Shown piece by piece: positions 45,042 to 56,586 of a stretch of DNA of 64,000 bases. The translations under genes were made by a program, and so were the position numbers. Every line of letters starts with the position of its first letter. Position 1 is the stretch's first letter. Location of the stretch: positions 90,617 through 154,616 of the forward strand of contig JASANC010001067.1 of the NCBI GenBank assembly GCA_030248135.1. Direction: 5' to 3'. This DNA is from Theristus sp. LFF4_11. Taxonomy: Eukaryota; Nematoda; Chromadorea; Monhysterida; Xyalidae. The notes under the pieces were generated by a model. The model saw only the letters and a program-made list of their open reading frames with translations. It was not told the origin of the DNA and did no database searches.

Positions 45042-48000
45042 ATGTTGGCCAGCGTTTTAGATTTTGCAAAAATGTTGCGCTTGCCGATGTTGACATCGTC
45101 GTCAGAGACGGCGACAAAATCAGAAACAACCACTCGCAAAAATGCCAGCAATAATGCTAGAGTAACGGAGGAAACGATTGCTGACAGCGAATTATTGCCG
45201 CGTGGTGACGACGATCAACCGTCAACAGCGTGTTTCAGCGATCACAGTAATACAGGATCATCGAATGACGACGACGCCATCACCACGGTGCACGTGCAAC
45301 TCGGCGCCACTGGTGACGTCACCAAGATCTACGCGACAAATGCGACTGGTGAGCCACTGAAAGAAAACACTGCAGTCGAACTGTAAATTTTGGCTATCTG
45401 CTGATTATGTTTAGTGACCACCAACCAATTAACTGATGAATTTAGAGTTCGACTGTAATTGCGAGCTTTTCTCGTCGTTTCAATTTTTCGAAAACACATA
45501 TTTTTCGGTGAAAACGCGAGCAAATTCAGTCATTTTTTTGTTTCAGTCTTGAGGCGCTAGAAAAAAAAGCCAGTATTTTGCTTTCGTGGTCGGTTAGTAA
45601 GTAAACTTGTACAAATGTGACTGTGTGTACCGCAGAGCGGAATAGAGCATCGAAAACATACCCGCAAGCTGTGGCACGAAACTACAAATTCGGACGTTAT
45701 TCGCAAAACCCGGATACAGACCCGAGATCGTGTACATATTTGAGGGTCACAATTTTCGGGCCCACTTTGTGGTACGGTACACCGGTTTACCGCTATCTTA
45801 CCTCCGATGTCTGGCAGCACACGTGTTTTTCTCATCAACAGGCGAGGTGGTGAATCTTCAGTCAGCATCATTGAACGAGCCCATCAGCATCAATCTGGCG
45901 CCCATTGTACCCGTGCCGTACGTTGCGGCCAACGTCGGCCCGACGAAGCATCGCGACACCTCTGATGTTTCACCGACGTGCAAAACGGATGAACACGATG
46001 GTGAAACTGCGGCTGCCTTAATGGCAAACTCGCCCACGCAGTATCGCGTCATCAGTCAATCGACGAATTCGGACGCCCTTGACGTGGTCTCAAGCGACCG
46101 TACGACGTTGTCCGGGGTGAATGAAGTCGCCGTTTTCGGTGGCGACTTTCAGTCAGTCGGTGACGAGTCGGTGAATCGCTCGATCATGGACTACTTCGAT
46201 TCGTTGAAATCGAACGCCGCTGATTTGTCCGATTTGAGCACGTCAACGTTGCCGTCAGAAAGACGTCAGCTGGAGTGCGCTAATGGCAACACGAGCACAG
46301 GTAGCTCTTGAATGCCGAAACAACCTTTTTTGTGTTGCGCTCTCCAAAATTGTTTCCTTTCGACTCGAAAAAGGTGTTTGGTCTTGAGGACATGATTTTA
46401 TCACCCCATTGGAATAACAGAAACTGCACAAGTCTGCTTAGTTTTTTGGTCGACTGGGTAAGGGGGTCACCATTTTGTGATTGTTTTTCTTTCTTTTCAG
46501 ACGTTCCGATCGAGCCAACACGACCAATGCATGAGAACGCCAATTGTTTTGCGTTGCGCACAACGGAGGGTGGTGCGGTTAGATCACTAGACGAACTCGA
46601 TATTGACTCGGTTGAGGGGGAATCGGCATTGGATATCGCGGTGACGATGTTACGGTGTGTGAACGAAAAAAATACATTTTTTGATATGTTTGTTCCTGCG
46701 GTTAGATATACAAATCACTGGAAACAAAAAACAAATAGTTCTCACTCCTAAAATAAAATAAACAAATTTACGACGTTCCTTTGTTTTTTTGTACATCAAA
46801 CTTTTATAAATCAAATTTAATCAAACTTTTAATGTTCCTGTAAATCAAGTTTTGTCTTATGGTGAAACTTGGAAGTGATCGAATGCACCAAAAAACCCAC
46901 TGAGTCATCTCATCACGCATCAGGCACGTGAAAGAACGAGAACAACAACAACAACACAACTTTCGCAAACAAACATTTCTGCATCATCTTCAGCGTACAC
47001 CCAACATGCATACAAAATGTTGCTGTTGTTGTTTTTGTTTGTGAGCATGCTGTATGAAATGAAGCCGACGATGCTGTGCTGGCAGAACGGATGCTCGAGT
47101 GACGTCATACAGTACGCGTTTTTTTCATGACGCCCGCTTGTGAGCGCCTGTTCAGCTGGAATAGTGAAGCGTGCAAATTGAAAAAAGAGACTGTCCAAAA
47201 GAGCGATTTTCGTCTCCCTTTCGCTTTATCATGCGGATGCGCGAGCGAGCGCAGCGAGCGGAGAGCGCATCACGCATAATATGAGCCGTTATCCCCTCGC
47301 GCGCTTTTTTCAAATTTGCTCGCTGCGTCCAGCGAGCATAGTATAAGCCACAAACTTGGTTCCGTGCACACGAAACGAACACCCAAAGTTGTGCTTGGAG
47401 CCGCGAAAAAATTTTTATCCGACTACTTTTCATACGCTGTAGACACGAAAAACCTATTCTGAAAACAGTGTTACTTATTTTTGTTTCTATTTTTTTTTTC
47501 TGGTATGTAATCATATGTGTTCGCCCTTTCAATTTTTACCTGCGACACTTTCACAGTCGAACAAAAATGTTACCTGGGGTAATTCCATACGGAGATTTTG
47601 AAAATTGGGTTAATTTTTTACCCAGACCCTGTTTTTGGGTAAAAAATTGGGCATTTTTAAAAGTTCGGAGGGTTTTCACTTGGTTTTAAGTGTTCGCCCT
47701 TTCAATTTTTAGCTGGGACACTTTCACAGTTGAACAAAAATGTTTCCTAGGGTAATTTCATCCGTATTTTCTGAAAATTTAGTTTATTTTTTTGCCCGGG
47801 CACTTTTTTGAGTCAAAATTTTGCATTTTTGAAAGTTCGTAGCATTTTGACTGAGTATCAGTTTTTCACTCTTACGAATTTTGTCTGAGCTATGAAAAAT
47901 AATAGGAAAAAAGTCTAGTCCGTAGTAATTCAATGCGCTGATCACGAATTTTGGGTTAGTTTTCTTACGTGAGCAACTCTAGATGCTGAATCGTGACGAT

Positions 48001-51000
48001 TTCGGGCGAATCGGCCGTCGAAATTGGCGAAATCGGTCCAGAAACGTAAAACAAGAAAAGGGTGTCTTCCAGGGTAATTCAATGCGCTGATCACGGATTA
48101 TGGGTTAGTTTTCTTACGTGAGCAACTCTAGATACTGAATCGTGACGATTTCGGGCGAATCGGCCGTCGAAATTGGCGAAATCGGTCCAGAAACGAAAAA
48201 CAAGAAAAGGGTGTTTTCCAGGGTAATTCAATGCGCTGATCACGAATTTTGGGTTAGTTTTTTATGCAAGCAACTCTAGATGCTGAATCGTGACGATGTC
48301 GGGCGAATCGGCCGTGGAAATCGGCGAAATCGGTCCAGAAACAAAAAACAAGAAAAGGGTGTTTTCCAGGATAATTCAATGCGCTGATCACGGATATTGG
48401 GTTAGTTTTCTTACGTGAGCAACTCTAGATGCTGAATCGTGACGATTTCGGGCGAATCGGCCGTGGAAATTGGCGAAATCGGTCCGGAAACGAAAAACAA
48501 GAAAAGGGTGTTTTCCAGGGTAATTCAATGCGCTGATCACGAATTTTGGGTTAGTTTTTTATGCAAGCAACTCTAGATGCTGAATCGTGACGATGTCGGG
48601 CGAATCGGCCGTGGAAATTGGCGAAATCGGTCCGGAAACGAAAAACAAGAAAAAGATGTTTTCCAGGGTAATTCAATGCGATGATCACGGATTTTGGTTA
48701 GTTTTCTTACGTGAGCTACTCTAGATGCTGAATCGTGACGATTTCGGGCGAATCGGCCGTGGAAATTGGCGAAATCGGTCCAGAAACGAAAAACAAGAAA
48801 AGGGTGTTTTCCAGGGTTTCAATCGGAATCGTTCAGAACGGGTTCAGAATTCTGCACTGATCACGGATTTTGGGTTAGTTTTTTATGTGAGCAACTCTAG
48901 CTACTGAATCGTGACGATTTCGGGCGAATCGGCCGTGGAAATTGGCGAAATCGGTCCAGAAATGAAAAACAAAAATACGGTGTTTTCCATGGTAATTAAA
49001 TACACTGATCACGGATTTTGTGTTAGTTTTTTTATGTGAGCAACTCTAGATACCGAATCGTGACGATTTCGGGCGAATCGACCGTGGACTTTAGCGAAAT
49101 CGGTCCAGAAATGAAAAACAAGAAAAGGGCGTTTTCCATGGCAATTCAATGCACTGATCACGGATTTTGGGTTAGTTTTTTATGTGAGCAACTCTAGCTA
49201 CTGAATCGTGACGATTTCGGCCGAATCGGCCGTAGAAATAGCATAGACGAAATTGGCCTAAAAACGAAAAATGAAAAACCTGAGTTGTCTGGGGTTTAGA
49301 AGAATGTGTGACCAACGTATTGTGATTTTGGTCCGACCTTTGTGGCTTATGTAAAAGTCAGAATATTATCTAAAAATGCGGGAGACGCATATAAAAGGAG
49401 GAATATGGCCTTGTGTAAGCAGTGAAAGACTTGGCTCGACAACGCTTTTCAAGTCTCTGATGTGGTACACACGGATACAAGTACATAAGAATCATATTTT
49501 TGCGCCGTTTATTCTTTATTTCGGTTGCAAGTGGCAACCCTCGTACATTGTAGACAAATGAAACTTTCACATTTGCTTTTTTCAACCATTTAGCGACCTC
49601 TAAAACCACTAAAATAACGATCAGACTTTAGATCGCTGACACTGGTTTGCACAAAGTGTATCGCAGAGGCATTGGGAACGCAAGGTCTCCTTCTGTGGCA
49701 ATAACTCACCGGTTTATCCTGTCACCAGAGTTTGGTAAAAAGAGTGAAAATCAACGGAAGACAACACTTTTTGCACTGGTGCTGCTGTATGCACAGCGGT
49801 GCGTACGTTAGCAACAACGGTAAAGCTACATGCAGCAATGTTTTGCAATCTCTGATGTTTCTGTTTTTTGCACAGAATTTACAGTATAGCCGATTAAACA
49901 TGGCAGCTTTTTTCATGGTGCAAGGAGCGCGCGAATTTTGAATGAAAGAAAAAGAAGTTCAGAAACCAAATTGTATGCCAAATTTCACGCGTTTTTTTAA
50001 ACTAATGGATTATCCGTATTATTCTGTTCATTCTTTCTCCCTTGCACACATGATTGGAAATTATGTTGGCATTTTTGAAAAAGACAACTCCTAGTCAGCG
50101 ACTAATCCGCCTTGATGGATGCCTCATTTATTCGGATGTGTACAGAATTCGACATGATGTGATTTTAGACTAAACTGAAGAGGACAATTGAAAAATATCT
50201 AGATAACTTCAAAGTTTTTACGCTTTTCAGCAAGCTTTTAAACAACAAACGCGGCGCAAAAATATGACTCTTATGTACTTGTATCCGTGTGTACCACATC
50301 AGAGACTTGAAAAGCGTTGTCGAGCCAAGTCTTTCACTGCTTACACAAGGCCATATTCCTCCTTTTATATGCGTCTCCCGCATTTTTAGATAATTTGTTT
50401 TTTTTTCAATTATTCGCGCACAATTAAATTCGCAAACAATTAACTTTGTTTTGAAAAAACGGTTTCTTTGCCATTTTTTGTTGAAAAATTCAAAACCGCG
50501 AAAAATGTCGTTCGCAATTCACTGATGATCAAACAAGAATCCTCGCGCCAGCAGCTGCACATAATTTACGACGACAATAACTCTCATGAAACAATGTGCG
50601 TTTTTTCCGACGATGATGACGACCACAGTCACATCGGGTGGGTGACATGCTCATTCGCGAAGCGGACATATTCCACCTTTTTTATGGCCGGAACCTGGCG
50701 AAACGAGACAAAGCTTCCCATAAGAAAAGGTTTTGTGAGCCACCCATTTCCAGCATATGAACAAGTTTTTTCGTTTCAGCGAAGGCCTGCAGTCACAGCG
50801 ACTGATGGTGATTCGAAATCTGCCGGCGCTGTTTGACGCACATGGCGAGCAGTGTCTCACGGACGTGCTGCCGCTCGTACAGGTAAAAGGTGCGTTCATG
50901 AAGCGGCATTTAGGCACCGCCTAGCTAACACAGCTACGCGTCACTAAATACGGTTTCATGAATGCTGCTTAAGTCTTTGTGTGAACACCATGCATTCTGT

Positions 51001-54000
51001 TGTAAACATCGTCATCACACGCAAACAGGCACGCACGCACTCATACAATGTCCTAATACGCGTCCCGCAGCGTGTCTTAGCGTGTGTTCCGCATCCGTGT
51101 TCTGTTCCGGCAAAAAATCGTTCAGAACGCCGAGTGATTGTTCTGGTAGCATTTACCAATTGGAGTTTAGCAATTTTAGCGTCATTCTTAGCGTTGTTAT
51201 TATTATTCCCGGCACACGCTGCGGTACAGGACACGGGACAATGAGTTGGGCCACTCTTTTTCGCGTGGCTGCTTTTGCGCTCATGTTTATCTCTTGACAA
51301 AAATTTATGCGGGATAAGAGAGCACACCGCTTCTTTACGTTCACCTTATAATGAACATTTCACACGATCTTGGAACCGGCTGCTCTGGATGTGTGCTTGT
51401 AATTGGGCTGCCTTCGAAAAGAATAAAATCAATCAATCAATCAATGCGTATAATTTTGCGCGCCTTTTCCAGCAAACCTTTCGCACGCGCGCCGATCTTG
51501 ACATGCACTGCGAGGGCACGACTGCGTTCCGTTCGGTACTTCAGAAACAGTCCGATGCGCACTCGCAAATCACCAGTGAACTGTTAAGGGCTGTTGTCGC
51601 AAATATTGCCCATCAGAATGATAACGGTATACACTGAAAACCATTTACAAACATTTTACAAACCAAACAAAACGCACTAAAACGCTAGCCAAAGAAAATG
51701 GAGCTTTTCGTAAAATTGAACTTTGTTTGGCTACCACCCCAGTGTTAGTTAAACAAGGTGGTTGTCAAGCGACATGGAGGTGTTTTGTTTTACAAAATGT
51801 TTAGAAATAATGGTTTTCAGCGTCTGGAATGGTGGATGATAGCAAAATCTGGAGCATATTCTTCAAATAAGAATTTTTCTCTGTGCAGTGGCCGCGATTG
51901 CATGGCTGGAAACGCTGATTGACTGCGTTGACCGTGGCAGCTTGGAGCAGCTGCGAATTGACGTACGTTGACAAAGAAGACGCATGCGTTTTTTTTGTAC
52001 TTTCTCTGTGGTGAAGCAAGGCGCACATCACAAAGCTACACGCTAACGATTTTTGTTGACGTCATTTGCCTTGGTAAACACCAGTTTGTCATGTACAGAG
52101 GCGCCAGAACGTTCGGTTCGGTTCACCACTTCACGTGAAGCGATCAGTCATATCTACAACGGAAAGCTCGATTTGCTGTGCGTGACGAGCAAAAATCTCA
52201 ACGCACATTACGTCATATTTCGATCTCACACGTTTGAATAAATCCACTCGCTTTCAGGTGCTGCCGGCGATTCAGACGCAAGCGACGTCTCCATCGGCGC
52301 AACGTCGCATCACGACCGCTAAACTTTTAGAGGCGCTCGCACAACGACTGGACGTGCTCAGGTAAACCATAAAAAGATGATATTCAGACTTGAAAAATTT
52401 TTTGAGGTTTTTTCTTTTCTTAAAGCAAAAAAAATGAAACTCTCAAGGTCTCGTTGCATAAATTTGAAAATCAAAAAATTCTGAAAAAAAGTGGAATTTT
52501 GCGTGACAAACTTATAAGTGGGAGGAGATCTTATAAAGCGAAGATTAGAAAATTCGGGCCTTATAAACGGGATTTCGACCAAGTTAAAATTTCGAATTTT
52601 TTGGGTTTCCCGCCGTGCGACACTCCGCCCACTTTTAGGTGGGGGTCTTATCTAGTACAAGTGGGAGGAATCTTATATGCAAGACTTTACGGTATATGTG
52701 CGATTGCAGCGTGCGAAACGAGCTGGCGCCGTCCTTGAAAGTCCTCTGCCAGGACGCAAACAGCGGCGTGCGCACTGCGGCGTGCCACAAATTGCCCGTG
52801 TTCACGCAGCGACTCAGGTGCGAATCGTTTTTTTTATTGAAAACACCATTATTTGGTCTCGGGGCTAAAATGCATGCTTGCATCGTAAATTTGCTTTCAA
52901 TTCAGCTCCAATTTTTTTTGAAACCATCAAAACGATGCAAGTGTAATCGGTACATAACTAACACCACGATAATCGAATGGAAGCAACTAGCCACTTTTGT
53001 GACACTAAAACGAAAGAATAAACAATTGTAGACTCTTTATTGCATAATGTTACACAAATCCATTGATTATAAATGTCTGTCTAAGTGAACTTTTGACCAC
53101 AGCGTTTTTCAGCAGCAACGGCAGCGCCAATGAACTGCTACCGTCGTTGGTTGAGTTGTGTCGCGACGAAGATGCGGCCGTCAGAGAATGCGCGTTGGAC
53201 ACCGTTGGCGAATGCCTGACGCACTTTGACGCCGGTCTGAATTGGGCGGACTGTTTTTTTTGGTGAAAGCTTTGGTGGTTTTAGCAGTGCCTCCACCGCA
53301 GTAATCGATGAGAGGCAAACAGCGGACAACGACGCAGCTCCTACACAGCGTCCGTCCGCACCCGACCGAGCCCGCTCGATCGGCAAAATTGCGTCACTAC
53401 CTTTGCCATCTGTTGAGTGATGAACAACAACAACATGAGAGACAAACAATTTGTTTGTTTTTTAATTTCCGCCCAAATAATTGTCGTCCGGGCGGACACT
53501 GGTGAATCAGTTCACGTGAAATCTAAGTGATGTCTGTGGTTGTTGTGCAGACGTGCTCACCAGCGCTGTCCTGCCGATGTTACGCAAATGCACCGAGCAA
53601 CGTCTGTGCAACATTCTCGCAGACACCACCGTCGTCGCGATCGCGCATCATCTCGCGCAGTGGCGGTACACGCTGCGAGGTTTGTACTGTCCAGTCGCAC
53701 ATTTTTGATCCCGCGCGCGGACGGACACGGACCGTTTTTTTTTTCATTTAGCGTCATAGCGTGCAGTTGTGTAGGAAAAATTCAGGTGTGAGAATGAAGT
53801 TTTATTTTAGGAACCCATTAAAGGAAGAGACTCCAACTGGGGAAGGTACACAGCAGTTCGGCAGTTTCAGTTTATACATCGCTAGCACTCCTGCACACTG
53901 TTATTCAATTTGTCATTTTCATGGCAACAAAATCGAAAAAAAAACTATAGTATTCGTTTCTGCCGAACTATAATTCCCAGAGAGTTGTCGTGTGTTGGCT

Positions 54001-56335
54001 TGCAAAGCGGTTTTTTGGGATATTTCTTGAACATGTTGAGTTTTGTCGCCCGTAATTCGGTGGCAATCTTGGCAACACTCAGCCGCACTTTGAATGTTCT
54101 TCCAGAGCCATGAGAACACACGGCCGCACTCTGAGTGTTCTTCCAGAGCTATGAGAACACACAGCCGCACTCTGAGTGTTTTTCCAGAACCATGAGAACA
54201 CATCGCCGCACTCTGAGTGTTCTTCCAGAGCATTTACAAGCGTCCGAGTGCGAGTGGTTCCTTGAGACGTTCCTGCGGCTGTGCCGTTGCGGCCAGCTGG
54301 AGGCGGACTGCGGCACCGCCGTGTCAGGTGGCGGCAGTGACGAGCACGACACGAACATTGCACTCTGCCAGGCACGTGACTTCACGAGCGATGCGTGCGC
54401 GATCGCCACGCGACATTGGTGCGCGTACAACTTTCCGGTCGGTGTGATCTGTTATGTTGGTCCCGAGAGACTCAATGCGCGCATAGATTGGTAAACAGTT
54501 TCAAGCATGACGCGCGTGAATTGATAATTTGCCAACTGATCCGAGTCCGCTACGTTGGGCAACTTTGAATTGTTACATGAACATTGAAACTAGTTTCCTT
54601 TTATGTCTGCAAACCCATTGAGTTGCAGAACGAAAAAAAATTGATAATATACGGTTTGTTTTGTAGTCAAAGCGACATCAGAAACTGCAATTTTCGTCCT
54701 TTCCGAACGATCTCCCCCCCCCGTGCACCGAATGAAATTTTGTCCCTTTCTGCCGCTCGCTAACAGCTTGGAATGTCACTTTTGGTAGTGTTGGTGAGTC
54801 GGTTTTCTTCGCCAAACACTGCGATAAAAAACGTGAACGAGCAAGAAAAAGTGGCGAGTTCACGTGCTTTAGAAGATCGTTCAGTTCGCGGTTGTAGGCT
54901 TTCAGTGGCAACAGGGTTGGATCTGTCACTTCAGAAAGTTTGTAGGAACATAAGCTTCACGCTCTGTGATAGGCCGTACGCCACAGTTAAATCCAAAAAA
55001 TCCGACTCCCCATTACGACTGCGCCACAAACTTGAATTGCCGCGAAATCTATGAAACTTTTCCTGTCGCAAACCCAAGTCTCGAAAACCAAATGAAGCGA
55101 TAATCCAGACCAACTTGGTCAGTACGTTGCTTGGTCATCAGTTTTTGTTTCGGTGCACAGTGGGCATTTATCTATATTTCAGTGCGCTTGCCAGTATTGC
55201 ACCAGTGCAGCGGACAAATGTGACATGTGTGAATAAGTTCATTCGCAGGCAATGGCACTGATGTACGACGGTGAACAGTTTCGCGTTCGTTTGCTGCCCG
55301 CTTACAATCTGCTGTGTCGTGACGTTGAGGAGATTGTGCAGTGCTCGATAGCGGCCGGCTTCCATGAGGTTTGCATGTTTTAGTTGCTTGGCGAATCAGC
55401 CATTCGGTTCGGTTTGGCGGAGGTATGGCATTTTCGCATGACTGCAGGAAATTACTGTACAGTCTGACAATTGTGCGGTCGCACAACTTTTCGGTTGTGC
55501 TGTGGTACTGCCGCACAATACTGCGGTTGTATGGCAGTAAATTATTGCGGTTGAATACAATACTACGGTCGTACCATTATGGTTTCACAATACTACGGTC
55601 GTACGATACCACGGTCGCACGGTAGTAAATTACCACGGTCACGTATGACCTAATTTTTTAAACGTGTCCCGCTGAAATGACGTCATGTGCCCCCAAACAT
55701 GCGCTTGCCGTTCACAGCAAACCAAACTTTCCGTTTGGCCGATTTCTTCCCGTAAACAAATGGTGAATGTTGAATCAGTCACATCAAACTGATGACATTT
55801 TAAAGCCTGTACTTTGGCAAACGGGCGTTTTTAAAGCAAATGACGTCATTTTAGTCCGGACACGTTTGAATAAATCCACAATACTATGGTTTCACAATAC
55901 TGCGGTCGCATGTTCATACAACACAACGGTCGCACAATACCACGGTCGCGTACAATAACTACGGCCGTACCATGGCTAGTATTTGACGATGGTCGCACAA
56001 TACTACGGTCGCTTTGTCGGACAATGCTCAATGCTCAATACAAAGGTCGTTCGATGATACTACGGTCGCTTAAAACTGCGAGCACGCATAATACAGCGCG
56101 CATGACTGAGGCGAGTATCCTGACCGACCAGTGACCGCCACTCACAATTCAGGTCGTCCGTCTGAGCGACCGAGCGACGCACTGTGCGTTGGTCGACTGT
56201 TTCATTCAGCTGGTCAAATGTGGCGACGACGACGTACTCGCAAAGTTGATGCCGAATTTGCACTCGATTCTGCCGACGCTGTACGTGGCCGTAATGAGCC
56301 CCGTTGAGCCCGACGTTGACGGCAACACAGTGCAG
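45042..56335 (+). CDS. HEAT-repeat protein, PP4 regulatory subunit 1-like (3' end uncertain)
   Basis: Thirteen plus-strand exons join in frame to 742 residues: 45042-45348, 45842-46300, 46501-46654, 50780-50882, 51473-51626, 51889-51962, 52258-52361, 52710-52817, 53113-53234, 53551-53679, 54229-54437, 55249-55368, 56153-56335. The first ~290 residues are acidic, Ser/Thr-rich and look disordered. HEAT repeats follow (VIRNLPALFDAHGEQ, LPSLVELCRDEDAAVRECAL). The span CAYNFP joined to AMALMYDGEQF, with a later FHEVVRLS, matches the conserved CAYSLPGVALTLG...SIHE region of PPP4R1. That protein is a scaffold recruiting substrates to the PP4 catalytic subunit. PPP4R1 is usually about 950 residues, so some 200 C-terminal residues are unaccounted for. 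A possible last exon at 56479-56586 ends in a stop but is not HEAT-like. Composite copy 3 fills the third intron. The start at 45042 is the first in-frame ATG; 45072 is an alternative. Confidence 0.82.
47935..49270 (-). repeat. 149-bp satellite array S3
   Basis: About nine units in inverted orientation, including the same GAGTAGCTCACG variant unit seen in S2. Confidence 0.85.
49365..50394. mobile_element. Element A, copy A4
   Basis: A 1030-bp copy with both long inverted ends and the nested TACAG.ATGGCCGA-type MITE, closely matching A1 and A3. Confidence 0.75.
50889..50970. repeat. Hairpin MITE, copy 3
   Basis: An 82-bp inverted repeat, the most diverged copy. It starts six bases after the exon end at 50882, inside the splice-donor neighbourhood of the PPP4R1-like gene. 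Confidence 0.75.
52445..52694. repeat. TACCGTAAAGTCTTGCATATAAGG-type MITE, copy 3 (inverted)
   Basis: The right end ATATGCAAGACTTTACGGTA is intact, the left end decayed. It ends 15 bp before the exon at 52710, so it supplies most of the region where the intron branch point should lie. Confidence 0.75.
54062..54228 (+). repeat. Minisatellite containing repeated 3' splice-site text
   Basis: About four units of roughly 42-46 bp (CCGCACTCTGAGTGTTCTTCCAGAGC...ATGAGAACACA). The last GTTCTTCCAG is the acceptor of the exon at 54229; the earlier units carry the same acceptor-like text followed by a quick stop. Confidence 0.85.
55450..56095. repeat. CAATACTACGGTCGCAC minisatellite, split by a MITE
   Basis: Imperfect ~20-bp units with core ATACTACGGTCG(C/T)AC at 55450-55640 and 55885-56095. 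The MITE at 55644-55883 interrupts them. It lies in the last verified intron of the PPP4R1-like gene. Confidence 0.75.
55644..55883. repeat. TATTGTGGATTTATTC-type MITE, copy 3
   Basis: A 240-bp copy between TA dinucleotides, inserted in the minisatellite above. Confidence 0.82.
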
Positions 56336-56478
56336 GTTGGCACTCCCTTGCACCCTTTCTGTGACACTGTCCAGAGTCGCAAGCAACCGTCTGACTGGTG
56401 GGGCGTTGTTTTTTTGTGGTTTTTAGCAAAGCGTTCTGTAAAGTACGTTTGTTTAAACCTGGCACTGTTTTTTCGCAG

Positions 56479-56586
56479 GATACAGATCATTTAATCTTTA
56501 TTATAGCAATAAGAAGGAATACAACTCCGATCCCATTTTTTTCTTCTTTCGCGAGCTCTCAGTTCTGTAGTTTGCTAAAGAAATAA
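56479..56586 (+). CDS. Possible terminal exon of the PPP4R1-like gene
   Basis: TTTTTTCGCAG is followed by an open phase-0 frame of 35 codons ending in TAA at 56586. It would close the gene, but its sequence is hydrophobic and Ser/Phe-rich, not HEAT-like. Either the gene is C-terminally shortened, or the real 3' exons lie elsewhere. Confidence 0.25.
   Translation, partial: DTDHLIFIIAIRRNTTPIPFFSSFASSQFCSLLKK

Larger units (their letters stand above)
47228..50394 (-). mobile_element. Composite satellite-bearing unit, copy 3 (inverted)
   Basis: Reverse of copies 1 and 2: end module (47228-47490), ~172-bp repeats (47500-47930), 149-bp satellite (about 47935-49270), leader, element A4 (49365-50394). 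It lies wholly within the third intron of the PPP4R1-like gene. Confidence 0.72.

Noticed and set aside
53291..53415. Possible extra PPP4R1 exon (acidic frame after GGTTTTAGCAG)
   Set aside because: The exon at 53234 joins the exon at 53551 directly in phase 1 and gives good HEAT sequence; the extra segment cannot be joined in phase on both sides.
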